DNA of 64,000 nucleotides from Paenibacillus rhizovicinus (GTDB lineage Bacteria > Bacillota > Bacilli > Paenibacillales > Paenibacillaceae), in contig NZ_CP048286.1 of assembly GCF_010365285.1 (NCBI RefSeq), positions 3,340,001 through 3,404,000 on the forward strand, given 5' to 3'. Shown piece by piece: positions 1 to 10,589 of the stretch (positions are counted from its first letter, which is position 1; every line of letters starts with the position of its first letter). The notes beneath the pieces were generated by a model that worked only from the letters and a program-made list of their open reading frames with translations, made no database searches and was not told the origin of the DNA. A program made the translations under genes and the position numbers.

Positions 1-107
1 TTCATCTTGAGGGTATGAAAGGCCAATCTGGCCGCCGTCTTCGGACCAATGCCAGGCAATCGGCTGAAGGCATCAATAAGTTTGGCTATCGGTTCGGGAT
101 AGTACAA
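1..107 (-). CDS. recR: Recombination protein RecR, N-terminal part (cut by window edge)
   Basis: RecR loads with RecO/RecF to place RecA on gapped DNA during recombinational repair. Only the first 35 codons lie in the window; they read [14 protein letters not shown] followed by [16 protein letters not shown], the N-terminal helix-hairpin-helix typical of RecR. The start is TTG at 107, supported by a GAGGAG Shine-Dalgarno about seven bases upstream. It lies 29 bp downstream of ybaB on the same strand, and dnaX-ybaB-recR is a conserved Firmicute operon. The zinc and Toprim domains are beyond the edge. Confidence 0.93.
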   Translation of the reverse strand, partial: MYYPEPIAKLIDAFSRLPGIGPKTAARLAFHTLKM

Positions 108-136
108 AGCGCGTCTCCTCTACTTATGAAACGATT

Positions 137-451
137 TTAGAATAGACCCGGGATTTTCATGCCGCCCGTGAATTTGCCCATGTCTTTATTAGCCAGCTCG
201 TCTGCTTTGTTCAATGCATCGTTGACGGCGGTCAGGACGAGATCCTGCAGCATTTCGATATCGTCGGGATCAACCGCTTCTGGTTTAATCGAGATGCTTT
301 GAACGTTTTTGTGGCCGTTAACGATGACGGTTACAACGCCGCCGCCAGCAGTGCCTTCAATAATCTTGGTGCCCAGCTCTTCTTGCGCTTTCAGCATTTG
401 CTCTTGCATCTTCTTCACTTGCTTCATCATTTGGTTCATGTTGTTGCTCAT
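137..451 (-). CDS. ybaB: YbaB/EbfC family nucleoid-associated protein
   Basis: A 104-residue DNA-binding protein of the YbaB/EbfC family, which forms dimers with a tweezer-like fold and coats DNA. The N-terminus is an amphipathic Met/Gln/Lys-rich helix ([19 protein letters not shown]), followed by the family's [15 protein letters not shown] strand region and a C-terminal helix ending in GGMKIPGLF. Length is normal. Start ATG 451 has an AAGGAGTG Shine-Dalgarno eight bases upstream. It sits between dnaX and recR, 48 bp after dnaX, as in Bacillus (yaaK), so co-transcription is expected. Confidence 0.95.
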   Translation of the reverse strand: MSNNMNQMMKQVKKMQEQMLKAQEELGTKIIEGTAGGGVVTVIVNGHKNVQSISIKPEAVDPDDIEMLQDLVLTAVNDALNKADELANKDMGKFTGGMKIPGLF

Positions 452-499
452 TGTAGGTTCACTCCTTGGATTAGTTTACGTCATTACATATTAACGGGC

Positions 500-2287
500 T
501 TAGTTATCTTCGACAACGACAAGATCTTCGCCGAAGAGCTTGACGGCTTCCTCGACCCATTCCGGTTCAGGCGGCGGACCGCCCTGCTCGTCTTCCTGCA
601 ATAAAGTCAATTCGCCTGCAGGAGCCGGCCCCTTCTCGGCGGCGGTCTGCCATTCTTTAAGCATGACAGTCGCGAGCCGCACCGGACGGTTGTACACTTC
701 CTGCAACACGCGCTCGATCACTTCGCGGTTGGCCGGTTTCTCGGTCGTCTCGCGGTGAATCGAGTTCTTGAACGCGACCAAAATGGTGTTCTCTGCCGCC
801 GAGACAGGCTCGCCGTTCACGAACCAAGCATGCGTGGAAATATTGTGCCCTTTCACGCGTTGCAGAATATCCGCCCATTTCATGCGCACCTGCCCCGTCG
901 CTTGGCTCTCCGCGGCTGCAAGGAACGGATCCAGCTTCACCCGGGCTATGGAACCGCCCAGCCCGCCTGCAGCGCTCTTGGCGCCGAAGTTGTTCGTGCC
1001 CTTGCCGCCTCCGCGTCCGGCTCCGCCAGATTGCTCTTGGCCTGCGCCGCCTTCAGGACGAACGCCGGACTGAACCATTTGCTCGATCTTGCGTTCCAGC
1101 GAATCGATCCGCTGCTGCAGTCGTTGAACCTCGCCGCTGGATGCTCCTGGCGAGGAAGCATCGGATGAAGCCTCCCCTTCATGGGAGCGGCCGCCGCTAG
1201 CGTCTTGCAAGGTGCAAATCTTCATCAGCGCAACTTCGAAAATCGTTTGCGGCAGCGCGGCATGGCGAATTTCAAGCTGATATTGGTTGAGCACGTCAAT
1301 CATCCGGAACAGCAGCTCTGAACTGAAAGAGGCCGCCATGGTTCTGTACTTATCCTGATCGACAATCCGTTCGGTCGATGCTTTTCCTTGCGGGGCCAGC
1401 TTCAATACCAGCAGATCCCGGAAGTAATAAACGAGATTCTCCAGGCATTTGTCGGCACTCTTGCCGGCCTGCATCAAACCTTCGACAAGCGGCAGGATCG
1501 CGCCGGCGTTTCGGTCGCGAACCGCTTCGGCCAGCTGCTCGAACTGCTCGGCGGCCAGCCCGCCCGTTACCTCTACCGCATCATTGAGCGTAATATGCTC
1601 GCCGCCGTAAGCGGATACCTGTTCCAGCAGGCTAATGGCATCGCGCATCCCGCCGTCCGAAAGCCTTGCGACATAAGCCAGCGCGTCCTCGTCCGCCGAA
1701 ATACCTTCCTCGGCGCAGATTTGACGCAGGCGCGCCGTCTGCTCCGGCAGCGACACCTGACGGAAGTCAAACCGCTGGCAGCGAGAGATGATCGTGGCCG
1801 GAAGCTTATGCGGTTCAGTCGTAGCCAATATAAATATAACATGCGCCGGCGGTTCTTCCAGCGTCTTGAGAAGCGCGTTAAACGCCTCCGATGTGAGCAT
1901 ATGGACTTCATCTATAATATACACTTTAAAGCGGACTTCCGACGGGGCATACCGGACCTTATCCCGTATATCCCGAATTTCATCAATCCCGCGGTTGGAT
2001 GCGGCATCGATCTCCACGACATCCATGACCGTGCCTGCCGTAATTCCCCGGCAAGCATCGCACACGTTACACGGTTCCGTCGATGGCCCCTGTTCGCAGT
2101 TGATCGCTTTGGCCAACACTTTGGCCGTCGTCGTCTTCCCCGTCCCGCGCGGGCCGTTGAATAAGTACGCATGCGAAACCCGGTCCTCGCGGATCGCGTT
2201 TTGCAGCGTTTGAATAATATGCTGTTGGCCGACCATATCCTGGAACGTCTGCGGACGCCAGGCACGGTATAAAGCTATATGTGACAT
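500..2287 (-). CDS. dnaX: DNA polymerase III subunit gamma/tau
   Basis: Clamp-loader ATPase and organiser of the replicative polymerase (595 residues). The AAA+ module has Walker A GPRGTGKT at residues 45-52, a zinc-binding Cys cluster (C64, C73, C76, C79) and the DEVHML Walker B. It is followed by the sensor region, the domain III oligomerisation region, a Gly/Ser/Gln-rich linker (about 390-460) and a tau-type C-terminal domain. The reading frame is open 31 codons further upstream, but ATG 2287 starts the conserved MSHIALYRAWRP sequence and has an AAAGGAA Shine-Dalgarno. The SRP RNA lies just upstream, the same order as in B. subtilis. Confidence 0.97.
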   Translation of the reverse strand: MSHIALYRAWRPQTFQDMVGQQHIIQTLQNAIREDRVSHAYLFNGPRGTGKTTTAKVLAKAINCEQGPSTEPCNVCDACRGITAGTVMDVVEIDAASNRGIDEIRDIRDKVRYAPSEVRFKVYIIDEVHMLTSEAFNALLKTLEEPPAHVIFILATTEPHKLPATIISRCQRFDFRQVSLPEQTARLRQICAEEGISADEDALAYVARLSDGGMRDAISLLEQVSAYGGEHITLNDAVEVTGGLAAEQFEQLAEAVRDRNAGAILPLVEGLMQAGKSADKCLENLVYYFRDLLVLKLAPQGKASTERIVDQDKYRTMAASFSSELLFRMIDVLNQYQLEIRHAALPQTIFEVALMKICTLQDASGGRSHEGEASSDASSPGASSGEVQRLQQRIDSLERKIEQMVQSGVRPEGGAGQEQSGGAGRGGGKGTNNFGAKSAAGGLGGSIARVKLDPFLAAAESQATGQVRMKWADILQRVKGHNISTHAWFVNGEPVSAAENTILVAFKNSIHRETTEKPANREVIERVLQEVYNRPVRLATVMLKEWQTAAEKGPAPAGELTLLQEDEQGGPPPEPEWVEEAVKLFGEDLVVVEDN

Positions 2288-2457
2288 CGAGTCCGTTCCT
2301 TTCGGCTGTTGATCGTCCCCGGCCCGTACAGGCCGTCCTTCTATTATACACGATGCCGCCAGCCAAAAAAACTGCCGCATGAACCGGATTTTGCAAACAC
2401 TGTAGGCATTCCAATTCTACTTTTTCTCGCAAAGGCGTCCAACTTCCTGCCAGAAAC

Positions 2458-2490
2458 AAAAAAAACACCCTGCATGACTCCGTAGAGTCA
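2458..2490 (-). terminator. Possible SRP RNA terminator or processing hairpin
   Basis: On the minus strand a perfect 6-bp stem with a 4-nt loop (TGACTC-TACG-GAGTCA, 2490-2475) lies about 30 nt after the SRP RNA 3' end. Eight T residues (2465-2458) follow only after a 9-nt gap, so it is not a textbook intrinsic terminator. Confidence 0.4.
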
Positions 2491-2518
2491 ATTCGGATGT
2501 TGTTGTCCTTATAATCAG

Positions 2519-2786
2519 GACCGTGCACCTATCCTCGATTTAAGCGACATGAGCGGAACGCCCCTTCCCAGCTCTGGTCAAGCACCCCTCCGGCACATGA
2601 ACAAACTTGCTTATGGCTGCTTCCTTCCGGACCTGACCCGTTCACAAGCGTCCATTGCGGAGGACCCGGCCGTCAACACTGTTCCAGGGCACCAGCCCCA
2701 CACTGCAAAAACCTACGATAGGAATTCAACCTCGCTACAGCGGATTGCGAGTTACAGGGCACCGCTACCTCCCCGTCTAGCACGGT
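2519..2786 (-). ncRNA. ffs: Signal recognition particle RNA (Bacillus-type scRNA, with Alu domain)
   Basis: The SRP RNA binds Ffh (and HBsu in Bacillus) and targets nascent membrane and secreted proteins to FtsY. The minus strand carries the invariant apical sequence GGTCAGGTCCGGAAGGAAGC (around 2640-2610), the 5' Alu-domain block GGGGAGGTAGCGGTGCCCTG, and a 3' end reading GGTGCACGG that pairs with the 5' CCGTGC. The total of about 268 nt matches the long Bacillus scRNA rather than the 4.5S form of enterics. Ends are inferred from the terminal pairing and the upstream promoter. Confidence 0.95.
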
Positions 2787-2822
2787 AGAGATAAGTATAG
2801 CTGGTTCAACTCAAAAGTGCAA
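2787..2822 (-). promoter_or_regulatory. Sigma-A promoter of the SRP RNA
   Basis: On the minus strand TTGCAC (2822-2817), a 17-bp spacer and TATACT (2799-2794) precede the predicted RNA 5' end by seven bases. This fits strong constitutive expression. Confidence 0.8.
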
Positions 2823-2850
2823 CCGCCTATTCGATGGAAACGTTATATGG

Positions 2851-3237
2851 TCAACGCGACATTTTGACATGAACGTCATAGCGCGGCATGTTGAACTTCA
2901 GAACGGAAGTCGCTTTCTCCTTAACCTGTGCGCTGTCGAAGCCTTTCTTCGGCGTAATCGTGACGTACATGTCGGGTGCTTGGAAGAGGATTGTCGCCTT
3001 GCCTACCCCCGGTACCTGCTTCAATTTCGTCTGCGCAAAGTCGCCGTCCGTGTCTTGATTCAGAAACTGGCCATTGCGGTTCGGCAAATGCGGATTGCTG
3101 TTGGATAAGCCCATATATCCGTCATGTCCATAAGACTTCGTGTTGTAATTGTTGGTCTCGTCCTTATTGCCGCAGCCAGCAAGCGAAATTGCTGTCGCCA
3201 GCGCGAGTGTGCCCAGCAGAATACGTTGGCTTGACAT
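2851..3237 (-). CDS. YhcN/YlaJ family sporulation lipoprotein
   Basis: A 128-residue lipoprotein with a signal peptide ending in the lipobox LAGC (Cys22). After a short Asn-rich linker the C-terminal half (KLKQVPGVGKATILF through PRYDVHVKMS) matches the YhcN/YlaJ spore lipoprotein family, whose Bacillus members are made in the forespore. The predicted function is in the spore inner membrane or germination and outgrowth, but the molecular role is unknown. Its Shine-Dalgarno (GGGAGG) is the 3' arm of the rpmE terminator hairpin, and a sigma-G-like promoter lies inside the same 50 bp. These features suggest sporulation-specific expression despite its position behind rpmE. Confidence 0.85.
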   Translation of the reverse strand: MSSQRILLGTLALATAISLAGCGNKDETNNYNTKSYGHDGYMGLSNSNPHLPNRNGQFLNQDTDGDFAQTKLKQVPGVGKATILFQAPDMYVTITPKKGFDSAQVKEKATSVLKFNMPRYDVHVKMSR

Positions 3238-3279
3238 AAAAAAACCTCCCTTTAACCAATAGGATGGCTGAGGGAGGTT
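3238..3279 (-). terminator. rpmE intrinsic terminator overlapping the next gene's ribosome-binding site
   Basis: A perfect 9-bp stem AACCTCCCT / AGGGAGGTT (3279-3271 with 3251-3243 on the minus strand), a 19-nt loop and then T residues. The ATG of the YhcN-type lipoprotein follows immediately, so the same GGGAGG serves as terminator arm and Shine-Dalgarno. Confidence 0.85.
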
Positions 3280-3288
3280 CTTGTATTC
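3260..3288 (-). promoter_or_regulatory. Sigma-G-like promoter nested in the rpmE terminator
   Basis: The minus strand reads GAATA (3288-3284), a 17-bp spacer and CATCCTA (3266-3260), fitting the forespore sigma-G consensus (GNATR / CATNHTA). The expected transcript start (about 3253) lies in the hairpin loop, downstream of the 5' arm, so this transcript cannot form the terminator and keeps the lipoprotein ribosome-binding site free. This is inference from sequence only. Confidence 0.6.
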
Positions 3289-3320
3289 TGCTAAATTCCG
3301 GCAATGAAGGCCGATTAGGC

Positions 3321-3518
3321 TTAGATACCGTATTTCTTCTTGAATTTGTCGACGCGACCGCCGGCATCCAGGAACTTCTGCTTACCCGTGAAGAATGGGT
3401 GACAAGCGGAGCAAATCTCTACGCGCAGGTTCTGTTTGATCGAACCGGACTCGAAAGTGTTGCCGCAAGCGCAAGTTACTGACGTGACGTGGTATGTCGG
3501 ATGAATACCTTGTTTCAT
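3321..3518 (-). CDS. rpmE: 50S ribosomal protein L31, zinc-binding form
   Basis: Ribosomal large-subunit protein of 65 residues. It is the zinc-containing (C+) paralogue: the Cys pair C16-A-C18 and C36-S-A-C39 form the zinc site. In Bacillus the C+ form is used under zinc sufficiency and replaced by a Cys-less form under zinc starvation. An open frame extends further upstream, but ATG 3518 starts the conserved [10 protein letters not shown] and follows an AAAGAGGTG Shine-Dalgarno. Its own promoter and terminator flank it, so it is a single-gene unit between the radical SAM gene and the lipoprotein. Confidence 0.97.
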   Translation of the reverse strand: MKQGIHPTYHVTSVTCACGNTFESGSIKQNLRVEICSACHPFFTGKQKFLDAGGRVDKFKKKYGI

Positions 3519-3582
3519 CTCGTTCACCTCTTTCTGCCCTGGATCAACAGGCGGACCCAGAGTTCTGTTACAGACAATTTCG

Positions 3583-3611
3583 ATTATAGCATGGCAAGGG
3601 TCGTGACGCAA
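3583..3611 (-). promoter_or_regulatory. Sigma-A promoter of rpmE
   Basis: On the minus strand TTGCGT (3611-3606), a 17-bp spacer and TATAAT (3588-3583) with an extended TGC just before the -10. A 16-bp palindrome, ATGCCTTagAAGGCAT in plus orientation (3611-3626), abuts the upstream edge of the -35. Confidence 0.8.
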
Positions 3612-3647
3612 TGCCTTAGAAGGCATGTCCGAGCTGCCAAATAGTCC

Positions 3648-4907
3648 TTACAGCGGCTGCTTCAATGGAGCCGGAGGAACGTGCGTATAGGATCCGATGA
3701 CCACATCCGGAAGCTCGTCAGCGAAAATCTCAAGCATTTGCTTCATGCCATAGATTTCGCCTTGCGCCTTCGGAATCAGCTCCAGGTAGCTCTCGGGATC
3801 GATGTTCAGATTCCGCATCTGAATCAATTTCAGTCCCGTCCGCTTCACGAAACCGAGCATCGCTTCGATCTCCTCTTCCCGATCGGTAACGCCCGGGAAA
3901 ATCAAATAGTTGATCGAGGTGTACACGCCTTTGTCCGTCGCATAGCGAAGCGACTTCTCTACGTTCGCAAGCGTATAGCCGCGCGGTTTGTAGTAGGCGT
4001 TATAGTGGTCGTCCAACGCGCTGATGGTGCTGACGCGCATCAGGTTCAGACCGGCGTCCACGATACCGCGGATATGATCGGTCAGCCCCGCGTTCGTGTT
4101 GATGTTGATGTAGCCCATCGAAGTGCGGCTGCGTACTTCGCGCATGGCGCCGATGATAATTCTGGCCTGCGTGGACGGTTCGCCCTCGCAGCCTTGCCCG
4201 AAGCTGATGATGGAATCCGGTGCATTCAAATGCTCCATCATCACGTCGACGAGCTCTTGCACCGTCGGCTTGAAGTTCATCCGTGTCTGCGGCGCGGGAA
4301 ATCCGCTGTCGTCCGGTTGTTCCGAAATACAGCCATAACAGCCGGCATTGCAAGAGAACGATACCGGGACGGCTCCTTCCCAGCGCTGCAAGAAAGTATT
4401 GGACGCGGTCAAGCACTCATAGCCGAGCGCGCAATTCGAAAGATGCTGGTACAGCCGGTTCTCCGGATACTTGGCCAACAGACGCTCGACGCCGACGTTC
4501 AGTTCCTTCGGATCGCAATTCAGCGGATTCCAGCGTTCCGGGTCATCGCATTTCTGCGCGGCGACGTAGAAGCCTCCATCTTTCCATACAACGGCCGAAT
4601 AGCCGAACAGCGGGAGCTTCTGTGCCTTATCCGTCTTCATGTAGCCGGGGATGCACAATCGGGTAAAGCCCTGCGGCAGCAATGCGCCTACAGCTTGATA
4701 GTTGCCCGGCAACGGACGCATTTCGCCCGAAGCGGCATGAATGCCGATGGGACGCGTATGCGGCAGGCCAACCATAGTCGCGCCATCAGGCAGCGGGATC
4801 AGTTCGTCTTCCATCAGCTCAACGACCATGTCGCCGCTGCGGCCGAGAGCGATCCAATCGGGGTGATCGAACAAATTGCCTTGTTCGTCTGCATATACGA
4901 GATTCAT
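3648..4907 (-). CDS. Radical SAM protein of unknown substrate
   Basis: A 419-residue radical S-adenosylmethionine enzyme. The [4Fe-4S]-binding CxxxCxxC motif is seen as CNAGCYGC in the middle of the protein, followed by a TIM-barrel-like region with SFGQGCEGEPS and NINTNAG segments typical of radical SAM barrels. The N-terminal 170 residues have no motif I recognise. Start ATG 4907 follows GGAGGTGC; the alternative five codons earlier lacks one. It begins 40 bp after rho on the same strand, so it may be co-transcribed with rho. The substrate cannot be read from the sequence. Confidence 0.85.
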   Translation of the reverse strand: MNLVYADEQGNLFDHPDWIALGRSGDMVVELMEDELIPLPDGATMVGLPHTRPIGIHAASGEMRPLPGNYQAVGALLPQGFTRLCIPGYMKTDKAQKLPLFGYSAVVWKDGGFYVAAQKCDDPERWNPLNCDPKELNVGVERLLAKYPENRLYQHLSNCALGYECLTASNTFLQRWEGAVPVSFSCNAGCYGCISEQPDDSGFPAPQTRMNFKPTVQELVDVMMEHLNAPDSIISFGQGCEGEPSTQARIIIGAMREVRSRTSMGYININTNAGLTDHIRGIVDAGLNLMRVSTISALDDHYNAYYKPRGYTLANVEKSLRYATDKGVYTSINYLIFPGVTDREEEIEAMLGFVKRTGLKLIQMRNLNIDPESYLELIPKAQGEIYGMKQMLEIFADELPDVVIGSYTHVPPAPLKQPL

Positions 4908-4947
4908 GATGCACCTCCTCAAAACAAAAACTGCTTTTCTTTATAAT

Positions 4948-6306
4948 CTAGGTTACTGTCGTGGAACGCGGAGACGGACGACGCGGCGCGCCGTTTGAAC
5001 TGCCCGACGAGCTGCTGCCCGAGCTTGGTCTGCCTCTCGGCGGTGCCGGCGGCGTCACGTTCGACGTGTCGAGCGAAGCCAGAAACTCTTCATTATCCTT
5101 CGTATCCGCCAGCTTCTTCAGGAAGCCGTCGATAAATTCAATGGAATCGTTCATGTTCTTGCGAATTGCCCATACTTTATCGAGCTGTTCTTTGGTCAGC
5201 AGCATCTCTTCGCGGCGGGTACCCGAACGACGGATATCCAGCGCAGGGAAAATACGGCGATCCGCCAGTTTCCGGTCAAGATGCAGCTCCATATTGCCCG
5301 TACCTTTAAACTCTTCATAAATGATGTCATCCATACGGGAACCCGTCTCGATAAGCGCCGTCGCCAGAATCGTCAAGCTGCCGCCTTCTTCCACGTTCCG
5401 CGCGGAACCGAAGAACCGTTTCGGACGATGGAAAGCCGCAGGATCGATACCGCCGCTCAGCGTTCGGCCCGATGCCGGCACGACCAAGTTGTATGCGCGC
5501 GCGAGCCGCGTGATGCTGTCCAGGAGAATGACAACGTCTTTCTTGTGCTCGACCAGACGCAGCGCGCGCTCCAGCACCAATTCCGCCACTTTAATATGAT
5601 TCTCGGGCAATTCGTCGAATGTCGATGCGACGACTTCGCCTTTGACCGAACGCGACATATCCGTTACTTCCTCCGGACGCTCGTCAATCAGCAGCACGAA
5701 AAGATCGATCTCGGGATTGTTAATTGAAATGCTATTAGCAATTTCCTTGATAAGCTGCGTCTTACCCGCTTTCGGCGGGGCAACGATAAGTCCGCGCTGT
5801 CCTAAGCCGACAGGGGCGAGCAAGTCCATGATACGCGTTGAAAGTCTGGGCTGGGCGGTTTCGAGAACGAGTTTCTTCTCGGGATAGAGAGGAGTCAGGG
5901 CTGGAAAATGAAGACGTTCTGCAGCATGTTCGGGGCTTTCTCCGTTGACGGCATTAACCTGAAGGAGTCCAAAATAACGTTCATTCTCTTTGGGAGCCCG
6001 GCACTTGCCGGATACTAAATCACCTGTGCGGAGATCGAACTTGCGAATCTGAGAGGCCGAAATGTAAATATCCTCCGTGCTCGGCAAATAGTTGATCGGC
6101 CGCAGAAATCCGAAGCCTTCCGGTAAAATCTCAAGTACGCCTTGCATAAACATAAGGCCGCTTTGTTCCGCTTGCGCGCGTAAAATCGCAAAAATCAATT
6201 CTCTCTTCTTCAGTTGGCCATAGCCCTGAATCTGGTGCTGCTTGGCCAGCTTATAAAGCTCCGTGAGCTTCATCACTTCAAGATCCGTGATCTGAAGTTC
6301 AGACAT
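4948..6306 (-). CDS. rho: Transcription termination factor Rho
   Basis: Hexameric RNA-dependent ATPase that ends transcription at untranslated, C-rich RNA. It shows an N-terminal Rho-N helical domain ([20 protein letters not shown]), an OSB-fold RNA-binding domain ([15 protein letters not shown]), Walker [11 protein letters not shown], Walker [16 protein letters not shown], and the R-loop TGSRMDD. Total length is 452 residues because of a Ser/Pro/Arg-rich tail after about residue 412. Start ATG 6306 begins the conserved sequence; the Shine-Dalgarno is weak (GGTGAT). It follows murA and precedes rpmE, as in Bacillus. Confidence 0.97.
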   Translation of the reverse strand: MSELQITDLEVMKLTELYKLAKQHQIQGYGQLKKRELIFAILRAQAEQSGLMFMQGVLEILPEGFGFLRPINYLPSTEDIYISASQIRKFDLRTGDLVSGKCRAPKENERYFGLLQVNAVNGESPEHAAERLHFPALTPLYPEKKLVLETAQPRLSTRIMDLLAPVGLGQRGLIVAPPKAGKTQLIKEIANSISINNPEIDLFVLLIDERPEEVTDMSRSVKGEVVASTFDELPENHIKVAELVLERALRLVEHKKDVVILLDSITRLARAYNLVVPASGRTLSGGIDPAAFHRPKRFFGSARNVEEGGSLTILATALIETGSRMDDIIYEEFKGTGNMELHLDRKLADRRIFPALDIRRSGTRREEMLLTKEQLDKVWAIRKNMNDSIEFIDGFLKKLADTKDNEEFLASLDTSNVTPPAPPRGRPSSGSSSSGSSNGAPRRPSPRSTTVT

Positions 6307-6419
6307 AATATCACCACTTCTTATCAATGTTCAAAGACAGGCAAGCTTCTTCCATCATTGCCGGAATCGGCCCGCTCTATTCGGACCGACTCGGCGATTG
6401 CTAGAAAAATAGAAACGCG

Positions 6420-7667
6420 CTATTCGCGCCAAACGTCCGCGCCTAGCATGCGCAGGTTCTCGACTAAATTATCGTAGCCGCGGTCGATGTATTCGACGCC
6501 CGTAATTTCCGTTACACCGTCATCGACCGTAAGCGCGGCTACAACGAGCGCGGCTCCGGCCCGCAGATCGGCGGCACGGACTTTCGCAGCATTCAGCTTG
6601 CAGCCTTCGACAATGGCCGATCGGCCTTCTACTCGAATGTTCGCGCCCATGCGCGATAACTCGGGGACATGCTTAAAACGGCTGCTGTACACATAATCGC
6701 TCAAAATGCTTACGCCTGTCGTCTGCGTGAGCAGGCTGGTCATCGGGGATTGCAAATCCGTGGCAAACCCGGGGTATACGAGGGCTTTCACGTCGATGGC
6801 TTCGTATGACGGTTGTCCTACGATTCTAATGGATTCGTCCATCTCATATACATGGACGCCCATCTCCTGGAGCTTGGCCGTAATAGCTTCCATATGCTTC
6901 GGAATAACATTGTCGATCAACATATCGCCGCGCGTTGCCGCGGCCATAATCATGTACGTTCCCGCTTGAATCCGGTCAGGGATGATAGAGTGGCGGCAGC
7001 CGTGCATCTGCTCGACGCCTTCAATTCGGATCGTTTCCGTTCCGGCCCCTTTGATTTTGGCGCCCATGGCGTTAAGAAGCGTAGCTACATCTATGATTTC
7101 AGGCTCTTTCGCCGCGTTTTCAATAATCGTGAAGCCCTTGGCCCGCGAGGCCGCAAGCATGATATTAATGGTCGCTCCAACACTGACAACATCAAGGTAA
7201 ATCTTAGCGCCGCGAAGTTCTTTGGCCACAATGCGTATGGACCCGTGATCGTTCGTAACTGTCGCACCCAAAGCTTCAAAACCTTTGATATGCTGGTCAA
7301 TCGGACGAGGTTCAAAATTGCAACCGCCCGGCAAACCGATCGTCGCTTCTCCAAAACGTCCAAGCATGGCGCCCATCAAGTAGTACGAGGCGCGCAGCAG
7401 TTTGACTTTCCCGTTCGGCATCGGTTTCGATACCATGGCCGAAGGGTCAATGACGATGGAGTCGCCGCTCCATTCCACAACGCCGCCCAGCTCTTCCAAA
7501 ATCTCGCTGTATACCGCCACGTCGCTCAGATGAGGCAGGTTGTCCAGCGTTACCGTTGACTCCGCTAATATCGACGCGGGCAGAAGCGCAACGGCGCTGT
7601 TCTTCGCACCGCTGATTTGCACGGTGCCGCGCAGCGGGCGTCCGCCGCGAATCATCAATTTTTCCAT
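6420..7667 (-). CDS. murA: UDP-N-acetylglucosamine 1-carboxyvinyltransferase
   Basis: First committed step of peptidoglycan synthesis: transfer of enolpyruvate from PEP to UDP-GlcNAc in the cytoplasm. The 415-residue protein has the N-terminal [13 protein letters not shown], the catalytic-loop cysteine in [15 protein letters not shown] (the fosfomycin target) and the C-terminal [11 protein letters not shown] of EPSP-synthase-like folds. ATG 7667 begins the conserved MEKLMIRGG. By position (upstream of rho) it corresponds to the Bacillus MurAB/MurZ copy; a second paralogue elsewhere is likely but not in this window. Confidence 0.95.
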   Translation of the reverse strand: MEKLMIRGGRPLRGTVQISGAKNSAVALLPASILAESTVTLDNLPHLSDVAVYSEILEELGGVVEWSGDSIVIDPSAMVSKPMPNGKVKLLRASYYLMGAMLGRFGEATIGLPGGCNFEPRPIDQHIKGFEALGATVTNDHGSIRIVAKELRGAKIYLDVVSVGATINIMLAASRAKGFTIIENAAKEPEIIDVATLLNAMGAKIKGAGTETIRIEGVEQMHGCRHSIIPDRIQAGTYMIMAAATRGDMLIDNVIPKHMEAITAKLQEMGVHVYEMDESIRIVGQPSYEAIDVKALVYPGFATDLQSPMTSLLTQTTGVSILSDYVYSSRFKHVPELSRMGANIRVEGRSAIVEGCKLNAAKVRAADLRAGAALVVAALTVDDGVTEITGVEYIDRGYDNLVENLRMLGADVWRE

Positions 7668-8121
7668 TGGTCTTCGTTTTCCTCCCATCCGGTGAGAGCA
7701 ATGGAACAAACAGCCGATAATGCCATAAAGCAAGCGCTCCACCTCTCAAAGCGATCTTGAAAGGATGGGGCGCCTGTCCGATTACGCATTACGCGGCTGT
7801 TCGATACCCTTGACTATCGGAAGTTAAGCTTGGTTGCTGCTGCCCAAGGCGAAACGGCTATTGCCGTCCTTGAGGCGGCGCAGAGCGTTTCATTCCGGCT
7901 ATATTTGAACAAACGGATCTTCTCTTGAACGACGGCCAGCAAAGCGGCACAAGCAAAAACCAGGTATTTTGCGGGAAGTCTTCGCTTAGAAGCGCAGACT
8001 TGCAAATGACCGATCTTGCATCACGCTTCTGTTATCACACCCGGTCATTATACCACATTCGTGATACGTTTGGTACAAGTCTTGCCAATCGGCCGAATCC
8101 CCGATTTATGCGCGCTTGGAT
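7668..8121 (-). promoter_or_regulatory. Long murA leader with extended -10 promoter
   Basis: This gap of about 450 bp has no supported gene. On the minus strand TGGTATAAT (8055-8047) is an extended -10 pointing at murA, which would give a leader of about 370 nt. A strong hairpin (AAGTCTgCGCTT / AAGCGaAGACTT) sits at 8001-7976. The neighbouring fba found here in many Bacilli is absent. Confidence 0.5.
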
Positions 8122-8160
8122 AAAAAAAAGGCGGGACCCCGTCGTTAGGATCCCACCGCG
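8122..8160 (-). terminator. spo0F terminator overlapping its stop codon
   Basis: On the minus strand GCGGTGGGATCC, a 7-nt loop, GGGGTCCCGCC and eight T residues. The loop region contains the spo0F stop codon. Confidence 0.9.
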
Positions 8161-8543
8161 TACCATCCGCCGGACTCGCCGCTGCGGAGCTGCATATTGA
8201 CTGCCAGCCGCATCTCGTCAATGTCGAACGGTTTCGTGAAGTGCATCAGCGCACCGTGATCGGTCGCCTCTTTAATCATGTCAAGCTCACCGTAAGCCGT
8301 CATCATAATGACTTTGATTTCCTTGTTGATGGCTTTCACGTGTTTCAGAATCTCAAGTCCGTCCATGCCGGGAATTTTCATATCAAGCAAAACCAGATCC
8401 GGCGACTCGTTTCGAACGATCTCCAGCGCTAGCTTGCCGTTCGGCGCCTGAAATGTCTCGTACCCTTCGCTGCCGAATACTTCCATCAACAAGATACGAA
8501 TGCCATTCTGATCATCGACAATCAAGACTTTCTTGTTTTCCAA
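8145..8543 (-). CDS. spo0F: Sporulation response regulator Spo0F
   Basis: Single-domain receiver that carries phosphate from the sporulation kinases to Spo0B and on to Spo0A. The 132-residue protein has the acidic pocket D10-D11, the phosphoacceptor D54 in [10 protein letters not shown], the conserved Thr in MMTAYG and the Lys in HFTKPFD. There is no output domain. The start is TTG 8543 with AGGAGG eight bases upstream. It lies 127 bp after pyrG, the Bacillus order, and a terminator ends the unit. A short C-terminal extension ([11 protein letters not shown]) exceeds the B. subtilis length. Confidence 0.96.
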   Translation of the reverse strand: MENKKVLIVDDQNGIRILLMEVFGSEGYETFQAPNGKLALEIVRNESPDLVLLDMKIPGMDGLEILKHVKAINKEIKVIMMTAYGELDMIKEATDHGALMHFTKPFDIDEMRLAVNMQLRSGESGGWYAVGS

Positions 8544-8670
8544 CTTGAAACCCTCCTAGGAATGCACGACAATCGATCGCCACGGTTGGATTGGAATATC
8601 AGCTAACTGATTTCGCGTCCAAGCATCCATATTCCTGCTTAAGTTGGAAATTTAGTCCTAACTTCTTATG

Positions 8671-10460
<1,790 letters not shown>

Positions 10461-10589
10461 GGTGAAACGCTCGCGCCGCAAAGACCGGCAAAGCGCGTCT
10501 CATGCCGCGAAATCCAAGCGAAAAATCAGATGAAATCGATTCTTTCTTGGACGCCAAGGGAACCTCTGGCAGGCGGTTGCAGAAACGGT

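Noticed and set aside
7814..8005. A 63-codon minus-strand frame upstream of murA
   Set aside because: No Shine-Dalgarno, odd composition, and it overlaps the leader hairpin; more likely untranslated leader.
8544..8670. Sigma-H promoter or Spo0A box upstream of spo0F
   Set aside because: AGGA and GAAT are 21 bp apart, too far for sigma-H, and the only Spo0A-like site (TTGTCGTG) matches poorly.
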